DNA of 11,708 nucleotides from Treponema sp. (GTDB lineage: Bacteria > Spirochaetota > Spirochaetia > Treponematales > Breznakiellaceae). Below are positions 1-6,572 of the stretch, piece after piece. Position numbers and translations under genes: made by a program. Below the pieces are notes generated by a model that saw nothing but the letters and a program-made list of their open reading frames with translations, ran no database searches and was not told the origin of the DNA. Positions within the stretch are counted from its first letter, which is position 1, and each line of letters opens with the position of its first letter. The stretch covers positions 1-11,708 of the forward strand of contig JAITON010000016.1 of NCBI GenBank assembly GCA_031289935.1. Reading direction: 5' to 3'.

Positions 1-1360
1 CCAGGCCGATTTCTACGGGCTCCGGCTCCCCGGCGGCTTCGGCGGCCGGGCTGGCCTGGTTACCCAGGCCGGCGCCCTTGAGCCGGGCCGCAGGCTGCGC
101 CTTATCCGCCTCGATGCGCGCAAAGGCCCCGGCCTCGTCAATCACGTCGATAGCCTTGTCCGGGAGCCGCCGCTCGGTGATGAACTGGGCCGAAAGCCGC
201 ACCGCCGCTTCCAGGGCTTCACCGGTATAGCGGACATGGTGATAGTCCTCGTATTTCGACTTGAGGCCCTGGAGAATGGCGATGGAATCGGCCTCGCTGG
301 GCTCGTTGATGTCGATTTTCTGAAAGCGCCGGGCCAGGGCGCGGTCCTTTTCAAAGAATTTACCGAACTCCTCGTGGGTGGTGGAGCCGATACAACGGAG
401 TTTCCCCGACGCCAGGGCGGGTTTGAGCAGGTTTGAGGCGTCCAGAGCGCCCCCGGACACGGCGCCGGCCCCCACCAGGGTGTGAATCTCGTCGATAAAG
501 AGGACGGCCCGTTCTTTTTTGCCGATTTCCTCGATGACTTTCTTGATACGCTCCTCGAAATCCCCCCGGTACTTGGTCCCCGCGATGAGGGCCCCCATAT
601 CCAGGGAATAGACCTGGCAGTCCTTAAGGGCCGGAGGTACATTCCCCGCGGCAATCCGCTGGGCCAGGCCCTCGGTAACGGCGGTCTTCCCGACCCCGGA
701 ATCCCCTACGTGGACCGGGTTGTTCTTCATCCTGCGGCAGAGCACCTGGATGGTCCGGTCCAACTCAGCCTCCCGGCCGATGACCGGTTCCAGTTTCCCG
801 TCCCGTGCCAGAGCGGTGAGTTCCGTGGCAAAGCGTTCCAGGGCGCTCTTCCGGGCGGTCCTGCTCCGGGCCCCGTCCGTAGTCTCCTCCTGCCCGTCTC
901 CCGGCTGACGGCCGCCCGGGTAGGCATCCTCGTGTTCAAGCCCGCCCTGGGAGATGTTTTCCAACAGGGACAGCCGGGTACTGATCCCTGCCTTGCGCAG
1001 GTAGTAGGCGCAGTAGTTCCGTTCCTCGTCGTAGAGGGAGACCAGGAGGTCCGCCACGTCGAGGATCTCCTTCTGGGCCGACTGGCTCTGGAGAACCGCC
1101 CGCTCCAGGACACTATGGAAGCCCACGGTCTGGGTCGGTTCCCCGATATCCAGTACCGGGACTTTCTGCTCAAAGAAGTTTTCCATACCGTTCCTGAGCT
1201 GGTCCACGCTGGCCCCGCTGGCGGAAAGGATCCCCTGGACCTCGTCAAAGGCCAGGGCCGCGTACAGGATATGCTCCGGGGTCAGGTACTCGTGGTTCCG
1301 TATCTTGGCTTCGTTATAGGCAGCGTTGATGATGGCCTGCGCGTGGCGGCTGATTTTCAT
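1..1360 (-). CDS. clpA: ClpA, ATP-dependent Clp protease ATP-binding subunit (partial, C-terminal half outside window)
   Basis: AAA+ unfoldase that feeds substrates, including ClpS-delivered N-degron proteins, into the ClpP chamber in the cytoplasm. About 453 codons are present, from the ATG at 1360 to the left edge with no stop. Residues 1-150 are a Clp N-domain (start MKISRHAQAI). A charged linker follows, then the first AAA+ module: Walker A GDSGVGKT at about 219-226, Walker B FIDEIH with Asp290-Glu291, a GSTT sensor 1 and the RALARRF arginine-finger segment. The visible end covers LPDKAIDVIDEAGA and then an Ala/Gly/Pro/Glu-rich stretch before VEIGL, a low-complexity insert at the D1-D2 junction. 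The start is supported by AGGAGGG at 1375-1369. It lies 21 bases after clpS, so the two form an operon. ClpA rather than ClpB/C fits the short linker, the absence of a visible long coiled-coil insertion, and the clpS partner. The second AAA+ domain and ClpP-binding loop cannot be seen. Confidence 0.95.
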   Translation of the reverse strand, partial: MKISRHAQAIINAAYNEAKIRNHEYLTPEHILYAALAFDEVQGILSASGASVDQLRNGMENFFEQKVPVLDIGEPTQTVGFHSVLERAVLQSQSAQKEILDVADLLVSLYDEERNYCAYYLRKAGISTRLSLLENISQGGLEHEDAYPGGRQPGDGQEETTDGARSRTARKSALERFATELTALARDGKLEPVIGREAELDRTIQVLCRRMKNNPVHVGDSGVGKTAVTEGLAQRIAAGNVPPALKDCQVYSLDMGALIAGTKYRGDFEERIKKVIEEIGKKERAVLFIDEIHTLVGAGAVSGGALDASNLLKPALASGKLRCIGSTTHEEFGKFFEKDRALARRFQKIDINEPSEADSIAILQGLKSKYEDYHHVRYTGEALEAAVRLSAQFITERRLPDKAIDVIDEAGAFARIEADKAQPAARLKGAGLGNQASPAAEAAGEPEPVEIGL

Positions 1361-1381
1361 AGGGTTTTCCCTCCTGCCTCC

Positions 1382-1693
1382 CTAGGCTTTCTCAATAACA
1401 CAGCGCAGGGGGTACTCGTTCTCCCTGGCAATGGTGTGGACCTGCTCGGTCTTGGTCAGGGCAATGTCGTAGGAATAGACCCCTACGATACCCTTTCCTT
1501 TCTGGTGCACATCCTGCATGATCCGGTAAGACTCATCCTCGTTCTTATGGAAGACATCCATCAGGATGGCCACCACGAATTCCTTGGTGGTGTAGTCATC
1601 GTTCAGAAGGATGACCCGGACATCTTCCGGTTCTTTGAGCCTTCGCTTCTGTCTGGAAGCGGGTTTGGTCCTGTCATCAGTAGAAACCGGCAT
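1382..1693 (-). CDS. clpS: ClpS, ClpA adaptor for N-degron substrates
   Basis: Small cytoplasmic adaptor (103 aa, usual family length) that binds destabilising N-terminal residues and docks on the ClpA N-domain. The flexible charged N-tail (residues 1-22) is followed by the diagnostic core: VRVILLNDDYTTKEFV at about 25-40, in which NDD-T-EFV lines the N-degron pocket, then the helix with MDVFHK, the HQKGKGIVG segment, and the AxxKxEQVH helix near the C-terminus. It lies directly upstream of clpA, the classic arrangement. An in-frame TAA sits two codons before the ATG, so no longer frame is possible. No Shine-Dalgarno sequence is visible before the ATG, unlike clpA. A candidate -10 box ends only 7 bases upstream, suggesting a leaderless message. 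Confidence 0.95.
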   Translation of the reverse strand: MPVSTDDRTKPASRQKRRLKEPEDVRVILLNDDYTTKEFVVAILMDVFHKNEDESYRIMQDVHQKGKGIVGVYSYDIALTKTEQVHTIARENEYPLRCVIEKA

Positions 1694-1700
1694 GAATTAA

Positions 1701-1729
1701 AAGGTACCGTAAAATCTGGTGAAAAGCAA
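1701..1729 (-). promoter_or_regulatory. Candidate sigma70 promoter of clpS-clpA, predicted leaderless
   Basis: On the minus strand TTGCTT (1729-1724) is followed by 17 bases and then TACCTT (1706-1701). The -10 ends 7 bases before the clpS ATG, so transcription would begin at or next to the A of ATG. Both boxes are weak, each matching consensus at three of six positions, although the spacing is ideal. This is inference from sequence; a different promoter further upstream is possible. Confidence 0.35.
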
Positions 1730-1743
1730 GCGTTGCGAACGAT

Positions 1744-1772
1744 AGGCCGCCTGCGCTGGACAGGCGGAGCCT
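1744..1772. repeat. Inverted repeat in the clpS/mtnA divergent region (possible operator)
   Basis: The arms CGCCTG/CAGGCG, extended on the left by C1748 and outward through AGGC/GCCT after a two-base bulge, surround a 7-base loop. No T-run follows on either strand, so a terminator is unlikely. The right arm overlaps the candidate -35 box of mtnA, so a protein-binding site affecting mtnA, and perhaps clpS, is more likely than an RNA hairpin. Confidence 0.4.
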
Positions 1773-1785
1773 GAACCATTATGAT
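1757..1785 (+). promoter_or_regulatory. Candidate sigma70 promoter of mtnA, predicted leaderless
   Basis: TGGACA (1757-1762, five of six to consensus), a 17-base spacer, then TATGAT (1780-1785, five of six). Only 6 bases separate the -10 from the mtnA ATG at 1792, so the predicted transcription start coincides with the start codon. No Shine-Dalgarno sequence is seen before this ATG. An in-frame TAG lies two codons upstream, so the ATG is the first possible start. Confidence 0.55.
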
Positions 1786-1791
1786 TAGGCG

Positions 1792-2919
1792 ATGAATGTC
1801 AACGGCCGCCATTACCGGACAATCTGGCTGGACGAAGCGGACCCGGACCGGGTGCGGATCATCAATCAGCAGGCCCTGCCCTTTAGTTTTGAAATTATGG
1901 ATCTTAGAACGGTCGAGGATGCCCGCCGGGCCATCAGGGATATGTATGTCCGGGGGGCCGGGCTGATTGGAGCGACTGCGGCCTGGGGCATGTACCTTGC
2001 CCTGCGGGAGGCCCCGGCAGGGTCCTGCGATGCCGCGCTAACCCAGGCCGCCGCGCTCCTCAAGGCCACCCGGCCCACGGCGAGTAATCTGGCCTGGGCA
2101 GTGGACCGTATGCTGGCCGCCAAGCCAGGCGCCGAACGGGAGACCGCCCAGGCCATCAGCGACGAGGACGCGGAGTTCTGCCGGAACATCGGCCTCCAGG
2201 GGCTGGGAATCATCAGGAAACTGGCGGCGGGGAAGGGCGGCTCCCCCGTCAACATCCTGACCCACTGCAACGCCGGCTGGCTGGCCTTTGTGGACTACGG
2301 CACGGCGCTCTCTCCGGTCTACGCCGCCTTTGACGCAGGCGTCCCTGTCCATGTCTGGGTTGACGAGACCCGGCCCCGCAACCAGGGGGCCAGTCTTACG
2401 GCCTGGGAGCTGGGCCGGCACGGCGTGCCCCATGACCTGATCCCCGACAATGCAGGCGGACACCTGATGCAGCACGGTCTGGTGGATATGGTGATCACTG
2501 GCGCGGACCGGGTAACCCGTTCGGGCGACGCGGCAAACAAGATCGGCACCTACCTCAAGGCCCTGGCGGCGCGGGATAACGGCGTCCCCTTCTATGTGGC
2601 CCTCCCATCGTCTACTTTCGATTGGACCATGCGGGATGGGGTGGCGGAGATCCCTATTGAGGAACGGGACGCCGCCGAGCTGCGCTGGGTCAGCGGGAAG
2701 ACGATTACAGGCACGATCGAGGCGGTCCAAATTTGTCCCGATGATACCCCGGCGAGAAACTGGGGCTTTGACGTAACCCCGGCCCCTTATATCACGGGCT
2801 TGATCACCGAGCGGGGCCTCTGTGCCGCCCACGAGGCGGCGATCCTGGCCCTGTATCCTGAACACGCAGGGCGCTCGTTAAGCTCAGATGAATCAGCATC
2901 CTCAATTTCTCGTTCCTGA
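1792..2919 (+). CDS. mtnA: MtnA-family S-methyl-5-thioribose-1-phosphate (or 5-deoxyribose-1-phosphate) isomerase
   Basis: Cytoplasmic aldose-1-phosphate to ketose-1-phosphate isomerase of methionine salvage; 375 aa, typical size. Family landmarks in order: YVRGAGLIGATAA (near 51-63), TRPTASNLAWA, HCNAGWLAFVDYGTA carrying the catalytic-type Cys, WVDETRPRNQGASLTAWEL, then GADRV with the catalytic-type Asp followed by SGDAANKIGTY, IPIEERD, and a closing GLITERG. The signatures HCNAGWLAFVDYGTA and VALPSSTFDWT match, from memory, the proteobacterial clade that includes Rhodospirillum rubrum MtnA. That enzyme also serves the 5-deoxyadenosine (DHAP shunt) pathway, so substrate may be either or both. 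No kinase (mtnK) or aldolase (ald2) gene is visible nearby. A Ser-rich tail of about 15 residues after ALYPEHA looks like an extension. It is monocistronic and divergent from clpS, with no Shine-Dalgarno sequence and a promoter abutting the ATG. eIF2B-like relatives are less likely given the complete MtnA motif set. Confidence 0.9.
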   Translation: MNVNGRHYRTIWLDEADPDRVRIINQQALPFSFEIMDLRTVEDARRAIRDMYVRGAGLIGATAAWGMYLALREAPAGSCDAALTQAAALLKATRPTASNLAWAVDRMLAAKPGAERETAQAISDEDAEFCRNIGLQGLGIIRKLAAGKGGSPVNILTHCNAGWLAFVDYGTALSPVYAAFDAGVPVHVWVDETRPRNQGASLTAWELGRHGVPHDLIPDNAGGHLMQHGLVDMVITGADRVTRSGDAANKIGTYLKALAARDNGVPFYVALPSSTFDWTMRDGVAEIPIEERDAAELRWVSGKTITGTIEAVQICPDDTPARNWGFDVTPAPYITGLITERGLCAAHEAAILALYPEHAGRSLSSDESASSISRS

Positions 2920-2925
2920 CCAAGC

Positions 2926-2967
2926 AACTAGCCAGCTCGACAGAGTAACTAGCCGGCTAGATGGAGC
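2926..2967. repeat. Two degenerate 21-bp direct repeats in the convergent mtnA / GH57-like gap
   Basis: The units 2926-2946 and 2947-2967 both begin AACTAGCC and agree at about 16 of 21 positions. The second contains the perfect 12-base palindrome CTAGCCGGCTAG (2949-2960). The gap between the two stop codons (2920-2986) is somewhat less GC-rich than its surroundings (about 54% by hand count for 2880-2989). It contains no stem with a T-run, so I see no intrinsic terminator for either gene. Confidence 0.35.
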
Positions 2968-2986
2968 CAACGCTCTGGTGCCACGC

Positions 2987-4876
2987 TCAATAGGACAGTT
3001 TGATGGAAAGTTCGGTCTCCCAGGATTCACCCGGGGCCAGGGAAAGGCGGTAGACAGGCGCGATGCTGGTATAGCCGTAGACGGTCCCCAACCCTTCGAG
3101 GGGAAAGCAGACCTGCCGGAGACTCCCGCTAAAGACTATTTTTGAGGAAAAGGTCAGGATGGCCTCGTTCTTAAGGTCCCGAAACTCCAGGCCCGAAATA
3201 TCAGCCAGACTGATGTCCCGGCTCGCATCCAGGCGTTCTGCTCCCGGTTCCAGGGGAAGTCTGGCGTCGGAGCTGAGCTTGAATATGCGGAGAAAGCGCT
3301 CCTCCGGACCGGGAAAGGCCAGGGCAAGCCGGGGGATAAAGCTGAAGTCTTCCCGGCCGCTCCCCCGGTTGCTGATCCGGTAGCCCGCCTGGAGGCTGTC
3401 TTTTTTTAGGGAGTAGATTTTTTCGATTTCCGCAAAGCCCAGGGGGATTCCCGGCCGGGAGGGGAGGCGGAACCCCGCCCGCTGCTTCTGCCGGACCTTA
3501 TCTACCACAAAGGGTTCGTACCATTCCTCCCCGCAACGCCGTACCTGTCCGCAGGAATCAGCGTCCATTTCCTCCGGGGAGAGCCCGGGAGCAATCAGAA
3601 AGTCCTCGAAAGCGGCCCGGCGGCAGGTCCGGGGGCTTCCCGGGGGCTCCATAGTGTCCAGGTAATTCCAGGACCGGGGGAGAAAGTCAAATTCAAAGAC
3701 CTGGCCCCCCCGGCTCTTGATGTAACAGTTGATGCGCTCATCCTGGAAGAGATACTCGTCTTCCCCGTCCAGATCGAAGTCAAAGGCCGTCAGGGAGGGG
3801 ATAAAGACCCCTTTTTCACGGGCGGTTTTCTCCGCCTCCAAAAGGGCCCGGTAGGCAGCGCTGCGGACGGCGCCCCGGTAGATGCCCCCGTTGGCGGTAT
3901 AACGGAAGGCGTCGGCGCCCTGGGCTTTCCAAAGCTCTTCCCGGGCGGTCCGTTTCCGGGACCGGTCCCCCCGGAGCTGGTTGGCGAATACCTGGGTAAA
4001 CACCATCTTGGCGTAGAGGCCGTTCGCCTCGGGGTAACGTATCAGGGACTGCCTGGGTAGTACCGTGCCCTGGATCCCCGCAGGCAGGGGCTCGGCCTCG
4101 GCAGAGGCGGGGAAGTAGGCCCGGCCCAGCCCCGGGAGAGACCGGAAGAATTTGCCCGGCGTCGTGAACTCGGCAAAGGCCTCGCAGCGGGAAAGGTCCT
4201 CAAAGAACCGCTCTATATCCTCCGCTCCGGCGGGGAAAAGGCCGATGATCCGGTTAGTTCCCGCAGGAATCTCCCGGTGGAAGCCCTCCAGCGCCTGATA
4301 GGCCCCCCGGCGGACGGCATCGGCGGCCAGGGAACTTGAGAGGGGGAAGATCGTTACGAGTTTCCCCTGGTCCTCGGTAATGCAGGGGACAAAACGGGCC
4401 TCCCCGGAAAGCCCTGCCCGAATAAACTGTTCCTCCCCCAGGAAGGTATAGCCCATACCGCAGGCATCCAGGACCGCTGCCAGGTTCTGCTCCCAAGCCA
4501 GGGCCGGGAGCCAGCAACCCCGGGGCCGTTTCCCGAACTGCTTGCGGATATAGGTGGTAAACATCTCAATCTGGCCGATTTTATCACTCTGGGAGAGGAG
4601 GGGCAGCAGGGGTTCGTAAAAACCGCCCCCCAGGAGCTCTACCTGCTTCCGGGAGATAAGGTCCTCAATCAGCATGAAAAATTCCGGGTGGGCCTTTTCT
4701 ATCCAGTGGAGGAGGACCCCCGAATAATGCAACGCCGCCTGAATCTTGGGAAAGCTATTCAGGGCGACCACGAAGGGCTTGAGCCTCTTTCGATAGAGGT
4801 CTTCAAATTCCTCCTCACTGGCGCCCAAGGGAAGGTGATTGTGGGAACCAAGGATGACATGCAAGGAAAAGCTCAT
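2987..4876 (-). CDS. GH57 / DUF1926 glucanotransferase-like protein with both catalytic acids replaced
   Basis: 629 aa, collinear over its length with GH57 4-alpha-glucanotransferases of the Thermococcus litoralis type, which remodel alpha-1,4-glucans. There is no signal peptide, so it should be cytoplasmic. Landmarks: HNHLP at 12-16 (conserved region 1), GGFYEP at 84-89 (region 2), GCWLPALAWEQ at 120-130 (region 3), IIGLFPAGAED at 210-220 (region 4), AQGADAFRYTANGGIY at 318-333 (region 5), then a C-terminal beta domain opening with DFDLDGEDEYLF. In active enzymes region 3 reads WLTERVW with Glu nucleophile and region 4 reads FHDDGEKF with the acid/base Asp. Here these align with Ala125 and about Ala217. 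Region 5 also loses the usual CND and WH residues. Hydrolase or transferase activity is therefore doubtful; glycan binding or sensing is conceivable. AGGAG (4886-4882) supports the start, 12 bases after the rnfA stop, making it the last visible operon gene. Confidence 0.85.
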   Translation of the reverse strand: MSFSLHVILGSHNHLPLGASEEEFEDLYRKRLKPFVVALNSFPKIQAALHYSGVLLHWIEKAHPEFFMLIEDLISRKQVELLGGGFYEPLLPLLSQSDKIGQIEMFTTYIRKQFGKRPRGCWLPALAWEQNLAAVLDACGMGYTFLGEEQFIRAGLSGEARFVPCITEDQGKLVTIFPLSSSLAADAVRRGAYQALEGFHREIPAGTNRIIGLFPAGAEDIERFFEDLSRCEAFAEFTTPGKFFRSLPGLGRAYFPASAEAEPLPAGIQGTVLPRQSLIRYPEANGLYAKMVFTQVFANQLRGDRSRKRTAREELWKAQGADAFRYTANGGIYRGAVRSAAYRALLEAEKTAREKGVFIPSLTAFDFDLDGEDEYLFQDERINCYIKSRGGQVFEFDFLPRSWNYLDTMEPPGSPRTCRRAAFEDFLIAPGLSPEEMDADSCGQVRRCGEEWYEPFVVDKVRQKQRAGFRLPSRPGIPLGFAEIEKIYSLKKDSLQAGYRISNRGSGREDFSFIPRLALAFPGPEERFLRIFKLSSDARLPLEPGAERLDASRDISLADISGLEFRDLKNEAILTFSSKIVFSGSLRQVCFPLEGLGTVYGYTSIAPVYRLSLAPGESWETELSIKLSY

Positions 4877-4888
4877 GGTACTCCTAAC

Positions 4889-5476
4889 CTACTTTAGTAC
4901 ATGAAGAATAATAGCAGCTATCGCGGAGAAAATCAAGGACAGTAAACCCTCGGATATGAGGAGCAGAGGCAGGCCCCGTAGCGCGGCGGGGACCTGTTCC
5001 ATGGCGGAGCGCCGGGCGATGTCCCGGACAATCAGGGCCGCCGCCAGGGTTCCCAGGGAAAAGCCCAGGGCGATGATGAGCGCCCCGATAAAGGAATTGG
5101 CCAGACGGAGGCTCATAAAGAGGGCCGCCAGAATCAACCCGTCGTAGGCGCTTTCGGCCTGAAAAATCCTGGTTTCCCAGTACTCGTCCTGGAGCAGCCG
5201 TTCCCCCAGGACATCAAAGCCCTTGCCCGCCGCCACCGAGAGGGGGAAAATCAGAAAGTACTCGAGAAATGAAAGGGAAAGGGGGGCGATTATATAGGAA
5301 AAGAAGCACCAAAGCAACAGAACCGAGCAAAAAAGCCCCCCCCACTGGAGCAGGCCGCCCCGGAGGGGCCGTCCCGGCTCTCTGCCGATGCTGCTCATAC
5401 CCAGCCCCATTTGGAGCAACAAATTGAGGGAAATAGCGGAAAAGACCCCCAGGGCCGCCAGCCGGATCAAGCTCAT
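4889..5476 (-). CDS. rnfA: RnfA-like integral membrane subunit lacking cluster cysteines
   Basis: 195 aa, about six membrane segments. In Rnf complexes RnfA pairs with RnfE in the inner membrane and the two hold a shared 2Fe-2S cluster through conserved cysteines. Assignment rests on size, hydrophobic pattern, position after rnfE, and the C-terminal part: VRDIARRSAMEQVPAALRG followed by LISEGLLSLIF, which parallels the RnfA end (RERL...VPAPFRG...LITAGLMSLAF). The expected NNFVL...LGLCP segment reads NLLLQMGLGMSS (18-29), and TTNCA reads SAYDG (109-113), so both cysteine positions are lost. The only cysteines, at 50 and 57, are elsewhere. It overlaps rnfE by ATGA, and a GGAGG sequence precedes the start, so translation is coupled. 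The frame is intact, which argues for a retained protein with altered function. RnfA versus RnfE identity is the least certain point. Confidence 0.75.
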   Translation of the reverse strand: MSLIRLAALGVFSAISLNLLLQMGLGMSSIGREPGRPLRGGLLQWGGLFCSVLLLWCFFSYIIAPLSLSFLEYFLIFPLSVAAGKGFDVLGERLLQDEYWETRIFQAESAYDGLILAALFMSLRLANSFIGALIIALGFSLGTLAAALIVRDIARRSAMEQVPAALRGLPLLLISEGLLSLIFSAIAAIILHVLK

Positions 5477-6111
5477 GGATGTTCCTCCCCCGGCAGCATT
5501 TGGTTCCGCATACGGCGGTAGATGGCCACGGCATAGCCCAGGAGGAGCAGGGCCCCCGATGCGCCGCTGATAACCCGGACCGGAAACAGGGAACTGTCCT
5601 CGCTGTTGAAGATCTCAATGATTCCCCGGCTGCCCCCGGGAAGCGACAGGGAACCGTATCCCAGGGGCTCCCGGATCAGAGCCAGCCCGAAGATAAGGGC
5701 CCCCAGGACCAGGGCCTCGGAGCAGCCCCGGAACAGGGCGTCCCGAATGTTCCAGCCATCCAGCCGGGGAATCAGCCGGGAAGCGGCCAGGCTCACCGGG
5801 GTGAGGAGCACGTAGAGGCTCACTTCCATGGCCAGCAGGGGATTTAAGAGCCTGATAATCAGGATATAGAGGCTACTCAGGAGACCGGAAAGGAAAACCA
5901 GGGTCCAATCCTTGCCCTTTTCTGGGAACAGCGGCTTGGCAAAGCAACAGACTACCATGGTCAGGCCGTAGACCCAGAGGAGGGCTGCGGCGGTAATCAG
6001 CGCAAAGGCGGTCCTTCCAGAGGCGATAACCATCAGGGCCCCTCCCGAAAGGCTTGCCAGGGGGAACGGGCCCCCCCAGAACAGGTGGTTGTCAAGTTGA
6101 TTCTGTTTCAT
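5473..6111 (-). CDS. rnfE: RnfE-like integral membrane subunit lacking cluster cysteines
   Basis: 212 aa with about six membrane helices, homologous to RnfE/NqrD. The hallmark LREILGNGSL is recognisable as IREPLGYGSL (146-155), followed by an extracytoplasmic-like stretch (EIFNSEDSSLFP) and a final helix ending in a basic tail, as in RnfE. The first cysteine motif LLGLCPLLA aligns with WGGPFPLAS (12-20), replacing Cys by Phe16. The second, PLIVTNC, aligns with TPVSLAAS (104-111), replacing Cys by Ser. Cys55, Cys56 and Cys130 lie outside the motifs. The start overlaps the rnfG stop (ATGA), and GGAGG lies 7 bases before the ATG. The partner rnfA follows with another ATGA overlap. No cluster could form in the usual way, so the expected electron route across the membrane through this pair is missing. 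Confidence 0.8.
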   Translation of the reverse strand: MKQNQLDNHLFWGGPFPLASLSGGALMVIASGRTAFALITAAALLWVYGLTMVVCCFAKPLFPEKGKDWTLVFLSGLLSSLYILIIRLLNPLLAMEVSLYVLLTPVSLAASRLIPRLDGWNIRDALFRGCSEALVLGALIFGLALIREPLGYGSLSLPGGSRGIIEIFNSEDSSLFPVRVISGASGALLLLGYAVAIYRRMRNQMLPGEEHP

Positions 6112-6572
6112 TGCTCAGCCTCCACGATCAGCCTGTAGGCATCCTCGATCCGCCGGGTCTGTATCAGGATACTCTCCTCGGGCAGCCGGTCCATGATCCG
6201 TTCCGCGTTAATGCTTAGGGGGATCAGCGTGATCATACCCTTCCCCTCGGCGGAAAGGACCCCTAAAAAGGGCGCCGTATGGGCCCCGTCTAAAATAGAG
6301 AACACCACGGCCCGGTTATTGGAATTGATGATAGAAAACCAGCTTTCCCGCTGGTTTAGATTATTCCCGGCGTTCAGAGCGGCGGCGAGCCGGATGCTCT
6401 TACCGGAGGACTCCAGGGCCTGGTTGGCCGACCGTAGGAGGGCCCGGGACTGGAGCGGCCCGGTCAGAACCCAGGCAAGGATAACCACCAGGAACATGCC
6501 CCCAAACCAGGCGGCCAGAATCCCGATCCGTTTGAGGAGGGGGATCATTTCTTCGGGCTTAATTGCGGTCAT
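6108..6572 (-). CDS. rnfG: RnfG-like short protein without the flavinylation motif
   Basis: 154 aa, short for RnfG (usually about 200). A cytoplasmic N-terminus is followed by one strong membrane anchor (about 17-38: ILAAWFGGMFLVVILAWVL) and a presumably extracytoplasmic domain. Residues 86-124 (AVVFSILDGAHTAPFLGVL and GKGMITLIPL) resemble the first half of an FMN_bind domain, which typically runs GYVF..KGYGGPI..LVG...GKI.G. The second half, with the SGATxTS motif whose Thr carries covalent FMN, is absent; the protein ends shortly after residue 140. The name therefore rests on position between rnfD and rnfE, topology, and this partial similarity. It overlaps the rnfD stop by 14 bases, and GGAGG sits 5 bases before the ATG. 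It could alternatively be an unrelated single-span protein that replaced RnfG. Confidence 0.6.
   Translation of the reverse strand: MTAIKPEEMIPLLKRIGILAAWFGGMFLVVILAWVLTGPLQSRALLRSANQALESSGKSIRLAAALNAGNNLNQRESWFSIINSNNRAVVFSILDGAHTAPFLGVLSAEGKGMITLIPLSINAERIMDRLPEESILIQTRRIEDAYRLIVEAEQ

Noticed and set aside
482..1774. 430-codon plus-strand open frame opposite clpA and clpS
   Set aside because: The opposite strand encodes unmistakable ClpA and ClpS motifs; long antisense frames are expected in GC-rich DNA, and the translation resembles no family.
2038..2865. 275-codon minus-strand open frame inside mtnA
   Set aside because: The plus strand carries the full MtnA motif set, and the antisense translation is Arg/Gly-rich shadow sequence without features.
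2962..2980. Possible hairpin GGAGC-CAAC-GCTCT as terminator between converging genes
   Set aside because: Stem of only five pairs including a G-T, and no T-run on either side.
2888..3145. 85-codon plus-strand frame after mtnA, with a TSQLD/TSRLD internal repeat
   Set aside because: Its second half runs antisense to the GH57-like gene and it has no ribosome site; the apparent peptide repeat only reflects the 21-bp DNA repeat.
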